Assembly (NCBI GenBank): GCA_963589235.1
Contig: CAVAJX010000054.1
Location: 1 to 23,969, forward strand
Source of the DNA: CAG-877 sp963589235
Lineage (GTDB): Bacteria > Bacillota_I > Bacilli_A > RF39 > UBA660
DNA: 23,969 nt
Direction: 5' to 3'
Shown: in pieces, positions 7,893 through 16,129 of the stretch
How the letters are laid out: each line of letters begins with the position of its first letter
Numbering within the stretch: the stretch's first letter is position 1
Notes under the pieces: model-generated
The model's input: only the letters and a program-made list of their open reading frames with translations
Told to the model about the DNA's origin: nothing
Database searches by the model: none
Translations under genes and position numbers: made by a program

Positions 7893-8641
7893 TATTTGTC
7901 ACCTTCTTCTTCTAAAGTCAAATAAGCAACCGAAATATTATCTGTACCCCCACGATTATTCGCTTTTCTAATCAATTTCTCTACCTTATCCTCTACACTA
8001 CCTTCACCAAGTAATACTTTTTCAATTTGTTCTTTATCTAACATATTAGTAAGTCCATCACTACATAATAGAACTTCTCTAATATTCATATTCATATCAC
8101 ATTCAAATATATCAACATCTACATTTAATGCAGCTCCTAAAGCTTTCATCAAAACATTTTTCTTTGGATGACTACTAGCTTCTTCTTTTGTAAGTTCCCC
8201 TGCACTAACTAATAAATTAACTAAAGTATGATCATAAGTAACTTTTCTTAATTCATCATCTTTTAATACAAAACCAGAAGAATCTCCTACATTACCAAAC
8301 AATAAGTAATCTTTAGTATAAACTGCAAGTACTAATGTTGTACCCATACCTTTACTCTCTGGATGAGTCTTTTCATGTTGAAATATTAAAGTATTAATTT
8401 CATCAACAGCATCTCTTATCCAGTTTATAGCACTAACTTTATTTAAATGAATAAATGTTTCTTTAAAATGTTTTCCTAAATAACCTATAGCTATTGAACT
8501 AGCAACTTCTCCAGCAGAATGTCCACCCATTCCATCAGCAATAGCCATTAAGTATTCATTATCACTATTTTTAATAATAATAACACTATCTTCATTATGG
8601 TCTCTTACTTTACCGGCATCAGTCAAATAAAATGATCTCAT
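7892..8641 (-). CDS. prpC: PP2C-family protein serine/threonine phosphatase
   Basis: The product has 249 residues, the usual size for the bacterial stand-alone PP2C (PrpC/Stp) that reverses PASTA kinase signalling. Motifs: DHNEDS (14-19), ADGMGGHSAGEVAS with metal-binding Asp36, GNVGDSSGF (116-124), LLCSDGLTN with Asp195, and RGGTDNIS with Asp234. These are the expected manganese ligands. The ATG at 8641 overlaps the rlmN stop by four bases (ATGA) and has GGAGGAAGT directly before it. The partner kinase gene begins in its stop codon, so the two should be made in fixed proportion. Confidence 0.97.
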   Translation of the reverse strand: MRSFYLTDAGKVRDHNEDSVIIIKNSDNEYLMAIADGMGGHSAGEVASSIAIGYLGKHFKETFIHLNKVSAINWIRDAVDEINTLIFQHEKTHPESKGMGTTLVLAVYTKDYLLFGNVGDSSGFVLKDDELRKVTYDHTLVNLLVSAGELTKEEASSHPKKNVLMKALGAALNVDVDIFECDMNMNIREVLLCSDGLTNMLDKEQIEKVLLGEGSVEDKVEKLIRKANNRGGTDNISVAYLTLEEEGDK

Positions 8642-9660
8642 ACTTCCTCCTTCTTACTTCTAAGTTGTCCACAAGCAGCACTTATTTTACCACCAAATTC
8701 TTTTCGTATTGTTACACTAATATTATTTTTCTTAAGTATATCATAGAATTTCATAATTTGAACAGTACTACTTCTCTTAAAATTCAAATTATTTGTCTCA
8801 TTATAAGGAATAAGATTAATATAACAGTTCATCCCTCTAACTAAATTACTTAACTCTACTGCACATTCTACACTATCATTAATTCCCTCTAATAATACGT
8901 ATTCAAAGGTAATTCTTCTATTAGTCTTATTATAATATTCTTTTAAAGCAGGTATAAGTTTATCTAAAGGATAAGCTTTATTAATTGGCATGATTTTATC
9001 TCTAATTTCATTATTAGGAGCATGTAAACTAACTGCCAAGTTAAACTGTAAATCTAATTCACTAAACTCTTTTATTTTAGGAACAATTCCACAAGTAGAA
9101 ACTGTAATATGTCTAGCACCAATTGCCATTCCTTTAGGATGATTTATTATTCTTAAGAATCTAACTAAATTATCATAGTTATCAAAAGGTTCTCCTATAC
9201 CCATCACAACAACATGACTAATTCTTTCTCCTAACTCTTCTTCGATCATTAATAGCTGCAACACCATTTCATATGTTTCTAGATTTCTAACTTTTTTTCT
9301 TCTACCAGACTCACAAAATCTACATCCCATGTTACAGCCAACTTCAGAAGAAACACATACACTATTACCATAATCATGTCTCATTAAAACAGCTTCAATA
9401 TGTTCCCCATCATTAAGTTCAAATAAATATTTACAAACATCTGTATCTTTTTCAACATTAACTATTTTTAATCTATTAATACTATATTCTTTAGAAACCC
9501 TATCTAATAACTCTTTCTTTATATTAGTTATTTCACTATAATCATGAATTCTCTTTTCATATAGCCAAGAAAATAACTGATCAGCATGAAATTTCTTAGA
9601 ACCAAGTTCATTGACAAAATATTCTTCTAACATTTCTAATGTTAATCCATATATATTCAA
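8638..9660 (-). CDS. rlmN: Radical SAM 23S rRNA (adenine-2503 C2) methyltransferase, RlmN family, variant motif
   Basis: The product has 340 residues. RlmN methylates A2503 of 23S rRNA (and A37 of some tRNAs) using a 4Fe-4S cluster and two catalytic cysteines. The cluster motif is Cys109-x3-Cys113-x2-Cys116 in VGCNMGCRFC, and the distal catalytic Cys is Cys330 in SAACGQL. GIGEPFDN and VSLHAPNNEIR are typical too. After the third cysteine the sequence is ESGRRKKVRNL, where most RlmN have ATG, a divergent form that may be a lineage variant. The start is a TTG at 9660 with AGGTG seven bases upstream; an out-of-frame ATG nearby soon hits a stop. The N-terminus IYGLTLEMLEEYF matches the family. 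The gene follows its own -10 box and leads prpC-prkC-rsgA-rpe. Confidence 0.92.
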   Translation of the reverse strand: MNIYGLTLEMLEEYFVNELGSKKFHADQLFSWLYEKRIHDYSEITNIKKELLDRVSKEYSINRLKIVNVEKDTDVCKYLFELNDGEHIEAVLMRHDYGNSVCVSSEVGCNMGCRFCESGRRKKVRNLETYEMVLQLLMIEEELGERISHVVVMGIGEPFDNYDNLVRFLRIINHPKGMAIGARHITVSTCGIVPKIKEFSELDLQFNLAVSLHAPNNEIRDKIMPINKAYPLDKLIPALKEYYNKTNRRITFEYVLLEGINDSVECAVELSNLVRGMNCYINLIPYNETNNLNFKRSSTVQIMKFYDILKKNNISVTIRKEFGGKISAACGQLRSKKEEV

Positions 9661-9686
9661 AAAACATCACCTAACATTTCATATCT

Positions 9687-9692
9687 ATTATA
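9687..9692 (-). promoter_or_regulatory. Candidate promoter (-10 box) before rlmN
   Basis: The minus strand reads TATAAT 27 bases before the TTG start, in the only gap (about 60 bp) within the priA-rpe cluster large enough for a promoter. The -35 region is just T-rich (TTTTCT at 17 bp), so this would be a weak or context-dependent promoter, letting rlmN-prpC-prkC-rsgA-rpe be expressed separately. Confidence 0.45.
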
Positions 9693-9722
9693 CAATATTT
9701 AAAGAAAAAAGAAAAAGAATTG

Positions 9723-10445
9723 TTAATCTATTGGACTAACAACTTCTTTAATACTTGAAAAATCACTATAATTTAAAGTAATTACAAATGTATTAACACA
9801 TAATCCTTTATATTTACCATAACTATTAAGTATTAATTCTATTTTTTTAACAGTACCATTACTATCAGTAGTAAAAATCAAATCATTTGGTACCTCTTCT
9901 ATATCTATATCAATATTTTCTAACATCTTAACAATAGTAGCAGTTGCTAATTTATAGTTATAGCCAAAATCTTTATTTTCATATTCAGTCTTAGAAATAT
10001 AAGTTGACAAAGTATACATATCATAAATATTTTTTATATTAAAAAAATCACTAAATAAATAAGGATTTTCTGCTCTAACCCAAACTTCATTAATCTTACT
10101 AAAGTAACTATCATTTTTCTTATAATAATCTAAATTATTAAATAAAAATAACTCATCATCATCTTTTCTTATACCAATATAATTATAAACTAATCCATCT
10201 ATATTAACTGTATAACTAAATGAATAATTATTTTTTTCTATACTAGCAAATGAAAAAGTATTTTTCTTTATATAATCACTAGTATTATAAACATGACCTC
10301 TAGGAAGTACTCTAGCTAATATCGCTATTACTAAAAAGAATATTCCCCAAAAACTGAAAAACAAAATTGATTTTCCTTTTTCAGTTTTCTTTAATTCTTT
10401 AATTAAATCTCGAAATTTTTTAAATCCAGTTAATACTTTTTTCAT
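9723..10445 (-). CDS. Unknown membrane-anchored protein at the rsmB position
   Basis: I do not recognise this family. The product has 240 residues. A basic cytoplasmic start (residues 1-25, many Lys) precedes one membrane helix (about 26-46, SILFFSFWGIFFLVIAILA). The outer domain of about 190 residues is rich in Asn, Tyr, Asp, Ser and Ile and looks beta-rich (SFSYTVNIDGLVYNYIG, ATIVKMLENIDIDIEE, IELILNSYG, TFVITLNYSDF). The ATG directly abuts the fmt stop, so it is co-transcribed and probably coupled with fmt. In most Bacillota this slot holds rsmB (sun), a soluble rRNA methyltransferase. This protein has no SAM motif and is clearly not a broken RsmB. An envelope role is the only reasonable guess. 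Confidence 0.8.
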   Translation of the reverse strand: MKKVLTGFKKFRDLIKELKKTEKGKSILFFSFWGIFFLVIAILARVLPRGHVYNTSDYIKKNTFSFASIEKNNYSFSYTVNIDGLVYNYIGIRKDDDELFLFNNLDYYKKNDSYFSKINEVWVRAENPYLFSDFFNIKNIYDMYTLSTYISKTEYENKDFGYNYKLATATIVKMLENIDIDIEEVPNDLIFTTDSNGTVKKIELILNSYGKYKGLCVNTFVITLNYSDFSSIKEVVSPID

Positions 10446-11384
10446 CTATTTTAACACCTTACCAATTAAGTTATTATCATGTATACCATTAATATAACTA
10501 CGAGCATCCATTCTCTTCTTACCAAATGGCTTAATATCAGTTAAAACTATTTCACCAGTAGAAGTCATAACTCCAATACCATTTTTATATAAACCAACTA
10601 CTTCACCTATTTTTTTATTATTAAACTTTTTATCAGTAATAGATGCATTATAAACTTTAAACACCTGATCATCTAATAATAAATAAGCACCAGGTTCAGG
10701 AGATAATCCTCTAATATGATCATAAACTTCTCTACTACTTTTAGATAAGTCTAAATGTTCTTCTTCACTTTTAATATTATAAGCATAAGTTGCCTCATCA
10801 TTATTTTGTTTTATTCTCTCATTAGTACCAGCTATAATACTAGGTAAAGTATCTAATAATAACTCTTTACCAAGTATACTAAGTTTATCTTGTAATGTTT
10901 CTAAATTATCACTATCTAAAATATCTAATTCTTTAGTACTTATAATATCACCAGTATCCATCTTCTCATCCATATACATTATTGTAATACCAGTCTTTTT
11001 ATATCCTTCTATAATAGCTCTATGTATAGGAGCTCCACCTCTTAATTTAGGAAGTAATGAAGCATGTACATTAATACAACCAAGTCTAGGATAAGAAAGT
11101 ATTTCTTTAGGAATAATTTGTCCATATGCACAAGTAACAATAATATCTGGTTTTAAATCTAATATATCTTTATAATCTTCCTTTATATTACTAGGTTGAA
11201 AAACTAAAATATCATGTTTTAATGCACACTCTTTAACAGAAGTATTAACAAGTACTTGTTTTCTTCCAACTTTTTTATCTGGCTGACTAACAACACCAAC
11301 AACATTATAATTTTCTATTAACCCTTCTAATATGTTAACAGCAAACACTGGTGTACCCATAAAAACAACTCTTAAACTATTCAT
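10446..11384 (-). CDS. fmt: Methionyl-tRNA formyltransferase
   Basis: The product has 312 residues, a normal length. It formylates initiator Met-tRNA using 10-formyl-THF. The N-terminal formyltransferase domain shows VVFMGTPVFA (near residue 6), SQPDKKVGRKQ, CAYGQIIPKEIL, the catalytic stretch NVHASLLPKLRGGAPIHRAI with Asn105 and His107, and MDTGDI with Asp143. The C-terminal OB-type tRNA-binding domain follows residue 200 (LSPEPGAYLLL). Three in-frame starts exist (GTG 11393, ATG 11390, ATG 11384). The last is chosen because it sits eight bases after AAAGGG, while the other two lie too near or inside it; it also gives the normal N-terminus. The deformylase gene def, usually just upstream, is not here. 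Confidence 0.96.
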   Translation of the reverse strand: MNSLRVVFMGTPVFAVNILEGLIENYNVVGVVSQPDKKVGRKQVLVNTSVKECALKHDILVFQPSNIKEDYKDILDLKPDIIVTCAYGQIIPKEILSYPRLGCINVHASLLPKLRGGAPIHRAIIEGYKKTGITIMYMDEKMDTGDIISTKELDILDSDNLETLQDKLSILGKELLLDTLPSIIAGTNERIKQNNDEATYAYNIKSEEEHLDLSKSSREVYDHIRGLSPEPGAYLLLDDQVFKVYNASITDKKFNNKKIGEVVGLYKNGIGVMTSTGEIVLTDIKPFGKKRMDARSYINGIHDNNLIGKVLK

Positions 11385-11389
11385 CCTCA

Positions 11390-12562
11390 TCACCCTTTAT
11401 AAAACATAACAATAGTTGCTATAACACCTAAAGTAATAAGAAGAGATCCTAATATCATCAATATAGAAACCTTCCCATAAGCATTTATTATCTTATCACT
11501 ATTATAAGCCTCTTGTCTATTTTTAATATCATTAAGTTTCATATATCTAATACTTTTTAATTCTTTATAATTATTTAAATTAATAATATTAATATCATTA
11601 GAATTAATCTTCTCTGTAACAAGTATCTCATTATCACAATAATTAAATATTTTACCAATGGAATTACCTAAATCACAAAAAGAAGTCTTAGCTAAAATAT
11701 CATCAATATTCTTTAAATAATTAAGTCCTACACTACTTCTTTTAATTGCTAAAATACTAACATTAGTACTATTCTTTATTAATTTCCATTCTTCAAAACA
11801 AGTCTTAATAACAAATTTTTTCTCAGCTTCTGTTAATTTAGCTTTTCTCATCAACAAACTAAGGTTATTAAAACTAGCAAAATAATCATTATTTAAATAT
11901 GCTTTATCATCATAATTACTAATATCAAAACTGTTACAACCTAATAATCTATAAAAATACATAGGTGCTGAAAAAGCATAAAAACAGCCTAGTATAAAAC
12001 TATCAGTAAAATAAATTCCTTTTACTTTAAAATCTTTACCAAGTACATTATAAAGACCATGTCTTTCAAATATCTTATTAATTTCAATAAACTTATCATA
12101 CATATGATGATAATTATCTGGTACTAATCCATACTTACAAATATCATCTTTATAAATACTAGGGAAACCATGGAATACATACCCAGAAACAATATATTTA
12201 TCATAAACATATTTAACTATATATTTTCTAGCAATAACATCTTCTCTATCAGAAAGTCCTAATTTTAAAGCACATATCTTACCTATTATTTTATTAATAC
12301 CTTCATTAATATCATTAAAATTTTCAAACTTTTTAATTACTTTTCTAATTTGCATAATATACTCAGTAAAATAAGCTTCGTCTTCAATAATAATAGCGAA
12401 TTTATATATTGCATCAAAAAAAGTAAATAGTGCTTGTGAAGAGTCAACAAAAACTTCATAGCTATCATAGACACTATTTTTCTTTTTACTATATATAGAA
12501 TTAGAAATTACTTCATCAATAAACTCAGTAACATCTCTTCGTTTAAAAAAACGTTCTAACAC
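11390..12562 (-). CDS. Tail-anchored membrane protein with ADP-ribosyltransferase (PARP/ART)-like motif pattern
   Basis: The product has 390 residues. Residues 1-125 look helical, residues about 126-330 form the main domain, and a C-terminal membrane helix (about 366-387, VSILMILGSLLITLGVIATI) ends in FYKG, so the protein probably faces the cytoplasm. In the main domain the order resembles the PARP-type fold: YVFHG (His131-Gly132), GLVP (145-148), KGIYFTDSFILGCFYA (181-196, Tyr184), then after a helical insert VSILAIKRSS and DNEILVTEKINSNDI with Glu312. Known PARPs show HG, GIYFADxxSKSxxY and NEYIVYxxxQ in the same order. The His-Tyr-Glu triad is therefore a reasonable reading, but it is inference from motifs. 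The start is GTG at 12562 with GAGG upstream. The stop ends five bases before fmt. It might instead be a non-catalytic membrane protein. Confidence 0.8.
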   Translation of the reverse strand: MLERFFKRRDVTEFIDEVISNSIYSKKKNSVYDSYEVFVDSSQALFTFFDAIYKFAIIIEDEAYFTEYIMQIRKVIKKFENFNDINEGINKIIGKICALKLGLSDREDVIARKYIVKYVYDKYIVSGYVFHGFPSIYKDDICKYGLVPDNYHHMYDKFIEINKIFERHGLYNVLGKDFKVKGIYFTDSFILGCFYAFSAPMYFYRLLGCNSFDISNYDDKAYLNNDYFASFNNLSLLMRKAKLTEAEKKFVIKTCFEEWKLIKNSTNVSILAIKRSSVGLNYLKNIDDILAKTSFCDLGNSIGKIFNYCDNEILVTEKINSNDINIINLNNYKELKSIRYMKLNDIKNRQEAYNSDKIINAYGKVSILMILGSLLITLGVIATIVMFYKG

Positions 12563-12592
12563 TATTACCTCACCAACCTAAAAACAAGTAAA

Positions 12593-12883
12593 CTAGTTAT
12601 TACCAAACCATAAAATTGCATAATATAAACATCCTAAAATTACAAAAGCTAATATACAAAATAAAATAATCTTAACAAAAGCATTATTTCTATCTAAGTA
12701 AGAATCATATTTTTTAGCTGCATTATCCATTACTTTTTCAAATTCCATAGAGTTTTTCTTATTAGTTTCTAAATCACTATAATTACTTGTTTCATTACTA
12801 GACCAAGTAGAATCATTTGTAGCGTTATTGTTATTATTATTTTCATCCTGATTAACTATATTATTAAAAAAATTATTATTCAT
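12593..12883 (-). CDS. Small Asn-rich tail-anchored membrane protein
   Basis: The product has 96 residues and I do not recognise it. Residues 1-35 are low complexity (mostly Asn with Asp, Ser, Thr). Residues 36-66 are charged and may form a helix (SMEFEKVMDNAAKKYDSYLD). Residues 69-91 are one membrane helix near the C-terminus (VKIILFCILAFVILGCLYYAI), with only five residues after it. The N-terminus should be cytoplasmic. The ATG at 12883 has GGGAG upstream (12892-12896). It lies between priA and the ART-like gene in the same direction, with gaps of 41 and 30 bp. It shares the Asn-rich-tail plus single-helix plan with two larger proteins of the window. Confidence 0.7.
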   Translation of the reverse strand: MNNNFFNNIVNQDENNNNNNATNDSTWSSNETSNYSDLETNKKNSMEFEKVMDNAAKKYDSYLDRNNAFVKIILFCILAFVILGCLYYAILWFGNN

Positions 12884-12896
12884 ACAAACAACTCCC

Positions 12897-12914
12897 TATT
12901 CTACTAATAGAATA
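12897..12914 (-). other. Stem-loop touching the ribosome binding site of the small membrane protein gene
   Basis: A perfect 7-bp inverted repeat, minus strand TATTCTA-TTAG-TAGAATA, ends immediately before the GGGAG ribosome site (12892-12896). There is no T-tract, so it is not a typical terminator. It may be a processing site or may affect translation; no function can be assigned. Confidence 0.45.
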
Positions 12915-12924
12915 ACATAAATTT

Positions 12925-15090
12925 TTAAAAATGACTAGGATTAAAATTAATATCTATCTTAATCTTACTATTATCTTTATAATGATCTATTATTTTATTA
13001 AGAACTTCTCGTAAATCAGCATCACTTTTATATTTTAAAATTATTCCATATCTATATATATTATTCAATTTAAAAATATTACAAGTAGAAGGTCCTAATA
13101 TAATAGTATTATTTAATTTATTATCAAGAACTTTTCTTATTTTATTTGACTCATCAAATATATATTTACTATCTTTTCCTGATATTCTTATATAACAAAT
13201 ATAATAAAACGGTGGATATTTTAACTCTCTTCTAATAAACATCTCTTTATTATAAAATCCTATATAATCATGATTTTTAGTATATTGAATTGCATAATGA
13301 TCTGGATTAAATGTTTGAATAATAACTTGTCCTTCTTTATCACTTCTACCAGCTCTTCCCGCAACTTGTGCTAATAAAGAAAAGGTATTTTCACTACTTC
13401 TAAAGTCTGGAATATTTAAACTAGTATCAGCATTTATTACTCCAACTAAAGTAACATTATCAAAATCAAGTCCTTTACTAACTATCTGTGTTCCAAGTAA
13501 AATATCATATTCATGATTTTTAAAAGCTCTAATCATTTTCTCATGAATACCTTTTCGACTAGTTGTATCAAAATCCATTCTTAAAATTTTACTATCTGGA
13601 AAAAGTTTATTTAATTCTTCTTCTATTTTTTCTGTACCAACACCTAAGTCATTAATAGATTCTTCCTTACATTCTGGACAAGTTTTATATACTTTTGTAC
13701 CATATCCACAATAATGACATCTTAAAGTATTACTTGTTTTGTGATAAGTAAGAGTAATATCACAATTAGGACATTTAAATGTATAACCACAGTTCTTACA
13801 AGTTACAAATGATGAATATCCTCTCCTATTAAGAAGTAAAATAACTTGTTCACACTTTTCGATTCGTTCTTTTATCGCATCAAGTAAATCTAAAGAAAAA
13901 TGTCCTCTAGTTTTTTTCATCATCTCATTCATATCAATTATCTTAATACTAGGAAGTTTCTTTCCATTAATTCTATTAGGCAATTCTAAAAATTTAAAAA
14001 CTCCCTTTTTAGCTCTCGCAAAAGCTTCTAATGATGGTGTTGCACTTCCAAATATAACTGGACAATTATGATATATCGCTCTGGTGATTGCTATTTCTTT
14101 TGCGTTATATCTAGGATTAGAATCATCTTGTTTATAAGAATCACTATGTTCCTCATCTACAATTATCATTCCTATATTATCTAACGGTGCAAATATAGCG
14201 CTTCTAGCACCAATGACTATTTTAGCTTCTTTTTTAACAATACGTCTCCATTCATCATACTTTTCTCCATCCGATAAAGCCGAATGAATTGCTGCAATAT
14301 TATCACCAAAACGCTTTTGAAAACGTAAAACCATTTGTGGCGTCAAACTAATTTCTGGAACTAATACAATACTAGTTTTACCCTTTTTCAAAGCATCTTC
14401 AATTAATTCCATATAAACTTCTGTTTTACCAGACCCAGTAACACCATACAATAAATATGGATAAGACTCAATAGAACTTAAAACTTCATTAACTACTCGT
14501 TTTTGATCAGTAGTTAATTCCTTCTTAGGCTCCATTTTTTCATTATAACTAACTCTATAATGATCTATTTTTTCTTCAACTAAAATATTTTTCTTAACCA
14601 AAGTATTTAAAGAACTACTAGATATATCAACTAATTCTTTTCTTATAACCTTTTTCTTTTCTAAACACAAATTAACAATTTCCAGCTGTTTAGGAGTCAA
14701 TTTAGAATAATCAACAGAATCATTTAAATAATAATAAGTATCTAACTTCTTATTAATAACCCTTCCATTCTTAGCTTTTAAAGCTTTAGGTAACATAACT
14801 TGGTAACAACTAATTAAAGTAGACAAAGTATTTTCTTGCATTCTTTTACCAAGTTCCAATAGTTCTTCATTTAAAACAATATCTTCATCAACAACACCAA
14901 GTATATCTTTTACTTCAATAGAACTTTCATTCTTTATTTCAACAATAAATCCTTCCAGTTCCATAAAACCAAATGGTACTTTTACTCTAATACCAAGTTT
15001 GATTTTATCTCGTAAATTACTAGGTACAGAATAATCAAAAATTCGATCAATATTTTTATTTGATAATTCTACTAATACACCTATAATCAA
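12925..15090 (-). CDS. priA: Primosomal replication-restart helicase PriA
   Basis: The product has 721 residues. PriA is a 3'-to-5' DNA helicase that reloads the replisome at stalled forks. The N-terminal DNA-binding part (1-105, VLVELSNKNIDRIFDYSVP) and a winged-helix region precede the helicase: Walker A GVTGSGKT (216-223), DEEH (312-315), GSATPS (348-353), and later QIVSKGLDFDNV and QVAGRAGRS. Eight cysteines (431, 434, 440, 443, 458, 461, 471, 474) form the two zinc sites typical of PriA. The start is TTG at 15090, eight bases after GAGGAG; an ATG overlapping that region is out of frame and stops at once. It has a promoter and follows a terminator, so it opens the long cluster to rpe. Family length and motifs are complete. 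Confidence 0.97.
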   Translation of the reverse strand: MIIGVLVELSNKNIDRIFDYSVPSNLRDKIKLGIRVKVPFGFMELEGFIVEIKNESSIEVKDILGVVDEDIVLNEELLELGKRMQENTLSTLISCYQVMLPKALKAKNGRVINKKLDTYYYLNDSVDYSKLTPKQLEIVNLCLEKKKVIRKELVDISSSSLNTLVKKNILVEEKIDHYRVSYNEKMEPKKELTTDQKRVVNEVLSSIESYPYLLYGVTGSGKTEVYMELIEDALKKGKTSIVLVPEISLTPQMVLRFQKRFGDNIAAIHSALSDGEKYDEWRRIVKKEAKIVIGARSAIFAPLDNIGMIIVDEEHSDSYKQDDSNPRYNAKEIAITRAIYHNCPVIFGSATPSLEAFARAKKGVFKFLELPNRINGKKLPSIKIIDMNEMMKKTRGHFSLDLLDAIKERIEKCEQVILLLNRRGYSSFVTCKNCGYTFKCPNCDITLTYHKTSNTLRCHYCGYGTKVYKTCPECKEESINDLGVGTEKIEEELNKLFPDSKILRMDFDTTSRKGIHEKMIRAFKNHEYDILLGTQIVSKGLDFDNVTLVGVINADTSLNIPDFRSSENTFSLLAQVAGRAGRSDKEGQVIIQTFNPDHYAIQYTKNHDYIGFYNKEMFIRRELKYPPFYYICYIRISGKDSKYIFDESNKIRKVLDNKLNNTIILGPSTCNIFKLNNIYRYGIILKYKSDADLREVLNKIIDHYKDNSKIKIDINFNPSHF

Positions 15091-15111
15091 AGTACCATCT
15101 CCTCACAATTT

Positions 15112-15140
15112 AACGTAACAGAAAAAATTAGTCCTGTCAA
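15112..15140 (-). promoter_or_regulatory. Promoter of the priA cluster
   Basis: Minus strand: perfect -35 TTGACA (15135-15140), 17-bp spacer, then TACGTT (15112-15117) as a poor -10 but with an extended TGT before it. It lies after the terminator of the upstream gene and 21 bases before the TTG start of priA. Confidence 0.6.
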
Positions 15141-15142
15141 TA

Positions 15143-15166
15143 CAACTAAAAAAGCCTTAAAGGCTT
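15143..15166 (-). terminator. Intrinsic terminator after the Asn-rich acidic-repeat gene
   Basis: Minus-strand hairpin AAGCCT-TTA-AGGCTT (15152-15166) followed by TTTTAGTTG, eight bases after the stop codon of the gene at 15175. It closes the clostripain-like/acidic-repeat pair ahead of the priA promoter. Confidence 0.85.
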
Positions 15167-15174
15167 AATTATTT

Positions 15175-16113
15175 TTATTCAAATAATTTTTTAGGATTAA
15201 TTACTTCTATTTTATCTGAATTTAATTTATATTCTCCATTATATTTAGCATTTGCTAATAAAGAAACAGTAGTTTCAATAACCTTATAATCAACAGCAAA
15301 CTTATCATTTGCTGAAAGACCTGTAAACAAATATCCAGAGTCAGCCTCCATTAAATACCAAATAAAATAAGTTCCTTCATCTTCAACCTCAAAAGTATAA
15401 ACTTTCTTACCTTTATAACTATCACTTTTAACATTAGATACATTACAATCAATTTCTTTATATTCATTAAAAACTTCCTTAGCAAGAGTCTCACCATTAG
15501 CAATATCACCAGAAACAATTGAAACTAAAGTACCAAAAGTTTCATTTTCAATAAATAAACTTCCATTATTAAATCCATATTCATATCCATTTTGTTTTGG
15601 TATAGCAAATCCTTTATATGTAACAGAGTCAGAACTAACATAACTGCCATCATCATAGTCAGAATCATCATCATCGTAATCTTCATCATCATAGTCAGAA
15701 TCGTCATCATCGTAATCTTCATCATCATTATTACTTACCTCTTCTTGATTATTACTACCATTATTATCAAAATCATTAACAGTATTTCCTTTTGATTTAT
15801 TACCATTAGTTACATTTAATAAAACAACAACCGCAATAACAATTAATACAGCCACACCAATAATAATATATAATGTCTTTTTATTATTTTGATTAGAATT
15901 AGGCATAAGATTACCATTAAAGTTTTGATTATTCATTACAGGTTGATTATTCATAGGTTGATTTCCCATATTCATTGTTTGAGAATTATTTACCGGTTGA
16001 CTACTATCAACAGTTTGTCCATTATTCACCATTACAGACTGATTATTAGTACTGTTATCAACTCCTTGACTAGGATTAGTATTATTTGTTCCATTATTCA
16101 TTTCATTATTCAT
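15175..16113 (-). CDS. Unknown single-pass membrane protein with Asn/Gln-rich tail and acidic repeats
   Basis: The product has 312 residues. Residues 1-75 are low complexity (Asn, Gln, Met, Ser, Val, Pro). Two lysines precede a membrane helix (about 80-100, TLYIIIGVAVLIVIAVVVLL), then a Lys/Asn linker. A highly acidic stretch of two 12-residue repeats DDEDYDDDDSDY (about 130-153) follows, then a soluble domain of about 150 residues (YKGFAIPKQNGYEYGFNNG to the end). The tail should be cytoplasmic, and the acidic spacer would hold the domain off the membrane. I do not recognise the domain. The start is the ATG at 16113, seven bases after GGAGGG; an ATG at 16128 lies before that ribosome site and is rejected. 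The gene is 16 bp after the clostripain-like gene, so they share an operon. Confidence 0.75.
   Translation of the reverse strand: MNNEMNNGTNNTNPSQGVDNSTNNQSVMVNNGQTVDSSQPVNNSQTMNMGNQPMNNQPVMNNQNFNGNLMPNSNQNNKKTLYIIIGVAVLIVIAVVVLLNVTNGNKSKGNTVNDFDNNGSNNQEEVSNNDDEDYDDDDSDYDDEDYDDDDSDYDDGSYVSSDSVTYKGFAIPKQNGYEYGFNNGSLFIENETFGTLVSIVSGDIANGETLAKEVFNEYKEIDCNVSNVKSDSYKGKKVYTFEVEDEGTYFIWYLMEADSGYLFTGLSANDKFAVDYKVIETTVSLLANAKYNGEYKLNSDKIEVINPKKLFE
15651..15722 (-). repeat. 36-bp in-frame tandem duplication (acidic repeat)
   Basis: Two 36-bp copies (15651-15686, 15687-15722) differing by one base in the compared stretch. They encode the acidic 12-residue unit DDEDYDDDDSDY twice within the membrane protein above. 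The near identity suggests a recent duplication and possible length variation between strains. Confidence 0.85.
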
Positions 16114-16129
16114 TATTTTTCCCTCCATT

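Noticed and set aside
11385..11393. GTG at 11393 or ATG at 11390 as the fmt start
   Set aside because: Both overlap or nearly touch the AAAGGG ribosome site; the ATG at 11384 has proper spacing and the family N-terminus.
15651..15722. Direct repeats as a possible CRISPR array
   Set aside because: Only two in-frame copies with no spacers, and they encode protein.
15525..15728. Second minus-strand Met/Thr-rich frame inside the acidic-repeat gene
   Set aside because: An alternative frame of GAT/GAC repeats; the main frame has the ribosome site and a complete domain plan.
15592..15795. Plus-strand Ile/Val-rich frame
   Set aside because: It is the antisense of the acidic Asp-rich repeat of the real gene; there is no ribosome site and its composition is a mirror of the repeat.
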